From NCBI RefSeq assembly GCF_000227745.2, contig NC_018012.1, positions 4,213,412-4,277,411 on the forward strand: 64,000 bases of DNA, written 5' to 3'. The DNA is from Thiocystis violascens DSM 198. GTDB lineage: Bacteria; Pseudomonadota; Gammaproteobacteria; Chromatiales; Chromatiaceae. Positions 58,496 through 64,000 of the stretch are shown here, piece by piece. The notes beneath the pieces are model-generated. The model had not been told where the DNA came from. It saw only the letters and a list, made by a program, of their open reading frames with translations, and did not search any database. The position numbers were made by a program, and so were the translations under genes. The number at the start of each line of letters is the position of its first letter. The first letter of the stretch is position 1.

Positions 58496-59935
58496 ATGCC
58501 ATTTGACGCCGCCAATCTGCTGCCCATCTTGCCGGAGATCGCCCTCCTGATCACCGCCTGCGTGGTGCTCGTGGTCGATCTCTATCTGAAGGAAAAGGAC
58601 AAGGGTTTCAATCACACCCTGAGCTTGCTCGGCCTGGTGGTCGCGATCGCGCTCACCGGCGCCGTCGGCGGCGGCGAACGCGAGATTTTCTTCGACGGGA
58701 ATCTGGTCCGGGACGCCATGAGCGATCTGCTCAAGGGCGCGATCCTGCTGGTCAGTCTCTTTGCCTTTATCTATGCGCGCCCCTGGCTCAAGGATCGCGG
58801 CATGCTGGTCGGGGAATTCTATGTCCTCGGTCTGCTGGCGGTCCTCGGGATGCTGATCATGGTGTCGGCCAACAGCTTCCTGACCATCTATCTCGGGCTC
58901 GAACTTCAGGCGCTCTGTCTCTACGCGCTGGTCGCCTTTGACCGCGACTCGAAGGCGGGCGCCGAGGCCGCCATGAAGTATTTCGTGCTGGGCGCGCTGG
59001 GCTCCGGCATGCTGCTCTATGGCATCTCGATGATCTATGGCGCGACCGGGTCCATCGAATTCGGCCCGGTGGCACAGGCCGTCGCCGAGCAGGGCATGTC
59101 GAACAAGGTGCTCGTGTTTGGGATCGCCTTTCTGGTCATCGGCATCGGTTTCAAATTCGGCGCCGTGCCGTTCCACATGTGGGTGCCGGATATCTATGAA
59201 GGCGCGCCAACGCCCGCCGTACTGATTCTGGGCAGCGCCCCCAAGATCGCCGCCTTTGCGCTGGCAATCCGCATGCTGGCGGATGGCCTGCAGGGCCTGT
59301 TGGCCGATTGGCAGGGGATGCTGATCATCCTGGCCGTCCTCTCGATGGGCCTGGGCAATCTAGTCGCCATCGCGCAATCGAACATCAAGCGCATGCTGGC
59401 CTATTCGACCATTTCGCATGTCGGCTTCATCTTTCTCGGTCTGCTCGCCGGCTCGGCTCAGGGCTATGCGTCCGCCATGTTCTACGCCATCGTCTATGCG
59501 GTCATGGCCGCCGGCGCCTTCGGGATTTTGCTCATCCTGAGCCGCGAGGGTTTCGATGCCGAGAATCTGGACGATCTCAAGGGTCTCAACGATCGCGATC
59601 CTTGGTATGCGGCCATGATGGCGATCATCATGTTTTCCATGGCTGGCGTCCCGCCGACAGTCGGGTTTATGGCCAAACTTCTGGTGCTGGAGTCCGTGAT
59701 CCGCCTCGATCTGGTCTGGCTGGCCCTGGTGGCCGTGGCCTTTTCCATCATCGGTGCCTTCTACTATCTGCGCGTGGTCAAGTTCATCTATTTCGACCGT
59801 CCGGCGCCGAACGCCCCCGTACTGGTCACGACTGGTGGCGTGCGGGCGGCCATGACGCTCAACGGCCTGTCCTTGCTCGGGCTCGGTCTGTTCCCCGCAG
59901 CGCTGCTGTCGCTCTGCCAGGCCGCCTTTGTCTGA
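58496..59935 (+). CDS. nuoN: NADH-quinone oxidoreductase subunit N
   Basis: 479 residues. Antiporter-like: IYLGLELQALCLYALVAFDR, then KFGAVPFHMWVPDIYEGAPT and SNIKRMLAYSTISHVGFIFL. Last gene of the operon; all 14 subunits A-N are present in order, so the window encodes a full complex I without an NDH-2 substitute. Confidence 0.97.
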   Translation: MPFDAANLLPILPEIALLITACVVLVVDLYLKEKDKGFNHTLSLLGLVVAIALTGAVGGGEREIFFDGNLVRDAMSDLLKGAILLVSLFAFIYARPWLKDRGMLVGEFYVLGLLAVLGMLIMVSANSFLTIYLGLELQALCLYALVAFDRDSKAGAEAAMKYFVLGALGSGMLLYGISMIYGATGSIEFGPVAQAVAEQGMSNKVLVFGIAFLVIGIGFKFGAVPFHMWVPDIYEGAPTPAVLILGSAPKIAAFALAIRMLADGLQGLLADWQGMLIILAVLSMGLGNLVAIAQSNIKRMLAYSTISHVGFIFLGLLAGSAQGYASAMFYAIVYAVMAAGAFGILLILSREGFDAENLDDLKGLNDRDPWYAAMMAIIMFSMAGVPPTVGFMAKLLVLESVIRLDLVWLALVAVAFSIIGAFYYLRVVKFIYFDRPAPNAPVLVTTGGVRAAMTLNGLSLLGLGLFPAALLSLCQAAFV

Positions 59936-60026
59936 CGACCGAGGGCGTTCGGCGGTTGTCTCGACAGGGTCGCGCAAGCTACCATGCCAGCCTGCATCCA
60001 ATGATCTGGTCGAGTGGAGTTGAAGC

Positions 60027-60902
60027 ATGTTTCGCGGCAGCATCGTTGCGCTTATAACGCCCATGCATTCGGATGGAGGGATCGATGATGCCAGTCTGAA
60101 ACGTCTGGTCGATTTCCATGTCGCTGGCGGAACCACGGCCATCGTCGCGGTCGGCACGACCGGCGAGTCGGCGACCCTGGACGAAGACGAACATTGCGAG
60201 GTCATCGGCCGCACGGTGGACTTCGCGGCCGGCCGGATCCCAGTGATCGCGGGCACCGGCGCGAATTCGACCCGCGAGGCCATCACCCTGACCCGCTGCG
60301 CCCGGGATGTCGGCGCCGCCGCCGCGCTGCTCGTCACCCCGTATTACAACAAACCGACCCAGGAAGGTCTCTACCTGCATTACAAGGCCGTGGCCGAGGC
60401 AGTGGATCTTCCGCAAATTCTCTACAACGTGCCGGGGCGCACCGCCTGTGACATGCTCCCCGAGACGGTCGCCCGGCTGGCGCCGATCGAGAACATCATC
60501 GGTGTGAAGGAAGCCACCGGGGATCTCGCGCGGGTTCCTAGGCTGCGTCAGGATTGCGGGGACGATTTTTTGCTTTACAGCGGCGATGACGCGAGCGGCT
60601 GCGAATTCATGCTGCTCGGCGGAGATGGCGTCATCTCGGTCACCTCCAACCTGGCGCCACGCCAGATGCAATCCATGTGCGAGGCCGCCTTGAGCGGCGA
60701 TCGCGAAGGGGCGCATGCGCTCAACCAGCCGCTCGATGCGCTGCATCATGAGTTGTTCGTGCAGTCCAATCCAATCCCCGTCAAATGGGCGGCCGCCGAA
60801 ATGGGGCTTTGCGCGCGGGGGATTCGTCTGCCACTCACCTGGCTTTCCGAGGAATATCATGCGCGTGTCCGCTATGCCATGGAGCTGGCCGGCCTCGTTT
60901 GA
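60027..60902 (+). CDS. dapA: 4-hydroxy-tetrahydrodipicolinate synthase
   Basis: 291 residues. It condenses pyruvate with aspartate semialdehyde, the first step to lysine and diaminopimelate. Schiff-base lysine in NIIGVKEATGDLARVPRL, catalytic tyrosine in TPYYNKPTQEGLYLHYKAVA, and substrate loop AVGTTGESATLDEDEHCEVI. Start ATG after GGAGTTGAAGC. Followed 70 bp later by bamC, the common dapA-bamC order. Confidence 0.97.
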   Translation: MFRGSIVALITPMHSDGGIDDASLKRLVDFHVAGGTTAIVAVGTTGESATLDEDEHCEVIGRTVDFAAGRIPVIAGTGANSTREAITLTRCARDVGAAAALLVTPYYNKPTQEGLYLHYKAVAEAVDLPQILYNVPGRTACDMLPETVARLAPIENIIGVKEATGDLARVPRLRQDCGDDFLLYSGDDASGCEFMLLGGDGVISVTSNLAPRQMQSMCEAALSGDREGAHALNQPLDALHHELFVQSNPIPVKWAAAEMGLCARGIRLPLTWLSEEYHARVRYAMELAGLV

Positions 60903-60972
60903 GGCAACCACCGTCCAGCGTCTTCACACCGCGTCGTCACAGGATGACCACACTGACCGAGAGTTCCAGACA

Positions 60973-62139
60973 TTGAGATCAGGTTTTAAGCTTGTCGGTG
61001 CGATTGCTCTGTCGATCGTACTTTCCCAACTGATTGGCTGTAGCTCGCTTGGTCTCGACGAGGCGATCCCGGATCAGCGGCTTGTCTACAAGAAGCAACG
61101 CGAGGCGGGCCAAAATCTTGAAATTCCGCCGGATCTCACGAGCAGTCACTTCGACGACGCACTGGATATCCCTTCCGGTGGCGGGGCAGCGACGTTCTCG
61201 GAGTACACCGGAAGTCGCGCGCAACGTCAGCAGGTCGCCTCGAATGGCGAAGTCCTGCCCGCGGTATCGAACATCGAACTCAAGCGAACCGGCAACGAAC
61301 GCTGGCTGGCGGTTCAGGCGCCCCCTCAACAGGTTTGGCCAAAAGTCATCGCTTTCTGGCGCGAGCAGGGCATCCTGCTCGCGGAACAGAATCCCGCCGT
61401 GGGTGTGATGCGAACCGACTGGCTCGATAATCGCGCGGAAATCCGGCAGGACTTTTTGACGCGAATGGCTGGCAAGTTGATCGAAGGCGTCTACGCGACC
61501 TCCACCCGCGATCAATACAGTCTGCGCATCGAAGAGGGGGCGAGCGCGGGAACCACGGATATTCATCTGACCCACCGGGGGATGGAAGAGAAACTGGTCA
61601 CCAATGCCATCGGCGACGGAAGCCGGACCGTTTGGGAGCCGAGCGGGACCGATTCGGCCAAGGAAGCCGAGATGCTCAGGCGTCTGATGGTCTTCATGGG
61701 TGCCGCGAAGGAAAGCGCCGCCGTGACCGCGGATCCAGCCGGCGCTCCAGCCCAGGGGCCAAGGTCGCGGTTGGTGACCGAAGGCGGCGCTCAAGTCCTG
61801 CTGATTCCGGAAGAATTCCGTCGGGCATGGCGTCTGACCGGATCCGCCTTGGATCGGGCGGGTTTCGCGGTCGAGGATCGCGATCAGAGCGGCGGTCTTT
61901 TCTATGTGCGTTACGCGGGCAAGGATGGCGCGGAGCGGTCGGAAGGCAAAAAACCTGGCCTAGGTTCGCGGCTTGCGTTCTGGCGCAAGAACGAGATCGA
62001 TCCCGTCAAGCAGTATCGGATTCAGGTGGTGGGCAACGACACCGAATCGCGAGTTTCTGTGCTCGACTCGACTGGGAAGCCAGATCAATCCGAGAGCGGT
62101 CGACGGATTCTCACGCTGATGCAGGAGCAGATGCGTTAA
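60973..62139 (+). CDS. bamC: Outer-membrane assembly lipoprotein BamC
   Basis: 388 residues from a TTG start: RSGFKLVGAIALSIVLSQLI followed by GCSS is the lipoprotein signal with lipobox LIGC. The unstructured N-terminal segment has the BamD-binding pattern (PDQRLVYKKQREAGQNLEIP, then PPDLTSS), followed by two helix-grip domains (RWLAVQAPPQQVWPKVIAFW; AWRLTGSALDRAGFAVEDRD). No ATG is suitably placed: an upstream in-frame one belongs to dapA. BamC is an accessory subunit of the BAM complex. Directly downstream of dapA as in E. coli. Confidence 0.9.
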   Translation: MRSGFKLVGAIALSIVLSQLIGCSSLGLDEAIPDQRLVYKKQREAGQNLEIPPDLTSSHFDDALDIPSGGGAATFSEYTGSRAQRQQVASNGEVLPAVSNIELKRTGNERWLAVQAPPQQVWPKVIAFWREQGILLAEQNPAVGVMRTDWLDNRAEIRQDFLTRMAGKLIEGVYATSTRDQYSLRIEEGASAGTTDIHLTHRGMEEKLVTNAIGDGSRTVWEPSGTDSAKEAEMLRRLMVFMGAAKESAAVTADPAGAPAQGPRSRLVTEGGAQVLLIPEEFRRAWRLTGSALDRAGFAVEDRDQSGGLFYVRYAGKDGAERSEGKKPGLGSRLAFWRKNEIDPVKQYRIQVVGNDTESRVSVLDSTGKPDQSESGRRILTLMQEQMR

Positions 62140-62141
62140 GG

Positions 62142-62282
62142 CGCGTCTCGTGGACGGTCGCTGTTGGCCGGACGCGACGAGATCCGCGACCCCAAGGTAT
62201 CGACCAGGATGTGACGCTTGCGTCCATTGATTCTCCTGCTGGCATTGTTGCGACGCGCGCCCTGGATGGCGGTCGTCTTAAA
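62142..62282 (-). pseudogene. IS5-family transposase remnant
   Basis: The minus strand encodes FKTTAIQGARRNNASRRING followed by RKRHILVDTLG, the core of IS5-type transposases (KTT...KxINGRKRHILVDTLG). No inverted ends or remaining gene are visible. The fragment overlaps the first codons of the GGDEF gene on the other strand. Confidence 0.72.
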
Positions 62283-64000
62283 CCCCGCCTGCTTGCTGCT
62301 GGCACTGTTCTTGGGCGTGCCGATCACGCAAGCAGCGGGGCCGTCGGTCGCGCTCACCGCGGAAGAAACGACCTATCTGCGGAGACTCGGCCCCATCACA
62401 CTGGCGCCGGATCCGGACTGGGCGCCATTCGAACATCTGGACGAAAGCGGCGGAATCACCGGCATCGCCATCGATCTGGTCGAGCTCGCAGCCCAACGAC
62501 TGGGGATCGAAATCACGCCGGTCATCGCGCGGGACTGGGATGCGGCGGTCGAACTGTCCAAGGCTGGAGATGTCCTGATCCTCCCCTTTCTGAATCGAAC
62601 CTCCGCGCGCGAGGAATGGCTGACCTTCACCGAGCCGCTGCTCATCGATCCCAGCGTCTTCATCACCCGCGAAGAGCATCCCTTCATCGCCGACGCCACT
62701 CAGTTGAGCGATGCCACCATCGTTCTGCCCAGCGGAACCTCGATGGAGGAACGCATCCGGCGCGACTTCCCCAATCTGACCATCCTCCAGGTGCCGACCG
62801 AAAACGACGCCTTCCAGGCCGTCTCGAACCGCGCGGCGGATCTCACGCTACGCTCGCTGACCGTTGCCGCCTACACCATTCGCAAGGAAGGGTTGTTCAA
62901 CCTGAAAATCGCCGGACAAGCGCCCGAGCAGTACGTCAACCGTCTGCGTATGGGCGTGCTGCAAAGCGAACCCCTGCTGCGCGACATCCTCGACAAGGGG
63001 ATTGCCACCATCAGTCCGCGCGAGCGCGAGGAGATTGTCAACCGGCACGTCAATATCACCATCGTCAAACCGATGGATTACGGTTTCATTCTGCGGATCG
63101 CCGGGACGCTGGCCGCGCTGATCGGTGTCTCCTTCTACTGGAATCTGCGGCTCAAAAAAATCAATGACGCCTTGAGCGAGAGCGAGCGCAGTAAATCCGT
63201 GCTGATCGCCAACCTGCCGGGCGTCGCCTATCGCTGTCGCCATGACCATGACTGGACGATGGAATTCATCTCCGCGGGCTGTCTGCAGCTGACCGGCTAC
63301 CGCAGTGAGGATCTGCTGCACAATCGCGTCATTGCCTACAATGACCTGGTCGCCCCGCAGGACCGCGAGCAGGTCAGGGCGATCTGGCAGGAGGCTAGGG
63401 ATGCCGACCGACCCGCCGCGCTGGAGTACCGGATCATCACCGCTGACCGGCAGGAAAAGTGGGTCTTCGAACAGGGCGTCTTTGTCCATGATCATGGCAA
63501 GCGCCAGGTCTGGATGATCGAAGGGCTCATCATCGACATCACCGCCCGCAAACGCGCCGAGGCCGAGCTGTACCGGGTGTCCATCCATGACGAGCTGACC
63601 GGTCTCTACAACCGACGCTACATGCTTGAGCGGCTCGGTGCGCTCATGACCGAATTCACCCGCGAAGCGCATTGCTTCGCCATTGCCTTCATCGATCTGG
63701 ATTATTTCAAAAAGATCAACGATACCCATGGCCATCCGGCCGGGGATCTGGTGCTCAGGGAATTCGCGGCCCTGCTTGGCAAGAGCGTCCGCCCTTATGA
63801 TCTGGTGGGACGCTATGGCGGCGAGGAATTCATTGTCGTGGTCACCGATAGCCACCAGCGCAAGATCGAAACCATGCTCGCCAGACTGCGGGAGAGCCTG
63901 AAGCATCAGGTTTTCGACTTTCATGGAACGCCATTGAGCGTCACCTTCAGCGCGGGTGTCGCCAATAGCGGCGATCTCGCGCCGGACGAGGGCATCGACA
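62266..64000 (+). CDS. Periplasmic solute-binding/PAS/GGDEF diguanylate cyclase, 3' truncated by window edge
   Basis: 578 residues are visible; the frame is still open at the right edge. Signal peptide MAVVLNPACLLLALFLGVPI ending TQAAG. Residues about 35-250 are an extracytoplasmic solute-binding fold (SBP_bac_3: LAPDPDWAPFEHLDESGGIT and VELSKAGDVLILPFLNRTSA). A membrane helix follows (GFILRIAGTLAALIGVSFYW), then a PAS domain (GVAYRCRHDHDWTMEFISAG) and a GGDEF domain with HDELTGLYNRRYMLERLGAL and active site RYGGEEFIVVV. RPYD five residues earlier is the inhibitory I-site. It makes c-di-GMP in response to an unknown periplasmic ligand. The first codons overlap an IS5 remnant. Confidence 0.88.
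   Translation, partial: MAVVLNPACLLLALFLGVPITQAAGPSVALTAEETTYLRRLGPITLAPDPDWAPFEHLDESGGITGIAIDLVELAAQRLGIEITPVIARDWDAAVELSKAGDVLILPFLNRTSAREEWLTFTEPLLIDPSVFITREEHPFIADATQLSDATIVLPSGTSMEERIRRDFPNLTILQVPTENDAFQAVSNRAADLTLRSLTVAAYTIRKEGLFNLKIAGQAPEQYVNRLRMGVLQSEPLLRDILDKGIATISPREREEIVNRHVNITIVKPMDYGFILRIAGTLAALIGVSFYWNLRLKKINDALSESERSKSVLIANLPGVAYRCRHDHDWTMEFISAGCLQLTGYRSEDLLHNRVIAYNDLVAPQDREQVRAIWQEARDADRPAALEYRIITADRQEKWVFEQGVFVHDHGKRQVWMIEGLIIDITARKRAEAELYRVSIHDELTGLYNRRYMLERLGALMTEFTREAHCFAIAFIDLDYFKKINDTHGHPAGDLVLREFAALLGKSVRPYDLVGRYGGEEFIVVVTDSHQRKIETMLARLRESLKHQVFDFHGTPLSVTFSAGVANSGDLAPDEGID

Noticed and set aside
55988..59176. A 1062-codon open frame on the minus strand across nuoL-nuoN
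   Set aside because: It is the antisense shadow of strongly conserved nuo genes; high GC keeps stops rare, and the translation is composed of D, E, Q, R and H with no domain.

Overview
The window is 64 kb of high-GC chromosome from a gammaproteobacterium. Gene content and order (tpiA-secG-tRNA-Leu-nuoA-N, smpB beside ssrA, dapA-bamC, hemC-hemD, yacG-zapD) fit a Chromatiaceae-like purple sulfur bacterium. This is inference: no photosynthesis or sulfur genes are visible and no rRNA is present.

Layout. 1-1484: 3' part of a ferredoxin/FAD/NAD reductase and a convergent membrane protein. 1534-2727: IS5-family (IS1031-like) insertion with a TCA duplication, sitting in the loop of an older hairpin. 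2980-9475: a minus-strand operon of eight genes encoding a membrane-anchored TerD protein, two or three exported small or coiled-coil proteins, an ExbB/TolQ-like channel, two ExbD/TolR-like proteins and a TPR-like membrane protein. I regard it as the best candidate for an undescribed system: a cytoplasmic TerD sensor coupled to a proton-driven envelope machine. 9718-12013: a lipoprotein, hemD and hemC. 12094-22476: a variable region with a mazEF-like pair whose antitoxin carries an in-frame stop, an AAA ATPase with a nuclease-like C-terminus, four insertion sequences (ISAs1-like, IS701-like with a second ISAs1-like element nested in it, IS4-like), an AT-rich DUF2971 gene, an orphan DUF433 gene and a second toxin-antitoxin pair. 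22750-33345: a transglutaminase/DUF2126 protein, an anion transporter, yacG, zapD, a long LOG-domain protein and a patatin/BamA-type phospholipase. 33619-42165: a type I restriction-modification operon (hsdM, hsdS, an AlbA_2/Schlafen-like gene, hsdR with a C-terminal frameshift) directly downstream of ssrA. 42432-44872: ssrA, smpB, tpiA, secG and tRNA-Leu(GAG). 45052-59935: a complete 14-gene nuoABCDEFGHIJKLMN operon for respiratory complex I. 60027-64000: dapA, bamC and the 5' part of a periplasmic-sensor/PAS/GGDEF diguanylate cyclase.

Small dispersed repeats shape the window. A 140-150 bp MITE-like element (R1) occurs at 2773 and 26306. A 140-165 bp hairpin element (R2) occurs at 6270, 7228 and 33382. 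An AATGAATTCGCCCCTAC motif (R3) lies twice inside hsdM and once upstream of it. Two tandem inverted-repeat units (R4) fill the nuoI-nuoJ gap. Several of these touch coding sequence: R1 supplies a stop codon, R3 adds residues to HsdM, R4 sets the leader of nuoJ, and an IS5 remnant underlies the start of the diguanylate cyclase gene.

Functionally, the housekeeping blocks (haem synthesis, trans-translation, complex I, lysine/cell wall precursor, outer-membrane assembly) look intact, while the accessory blocks between them carry defence and stress genes, several visibly damaged.
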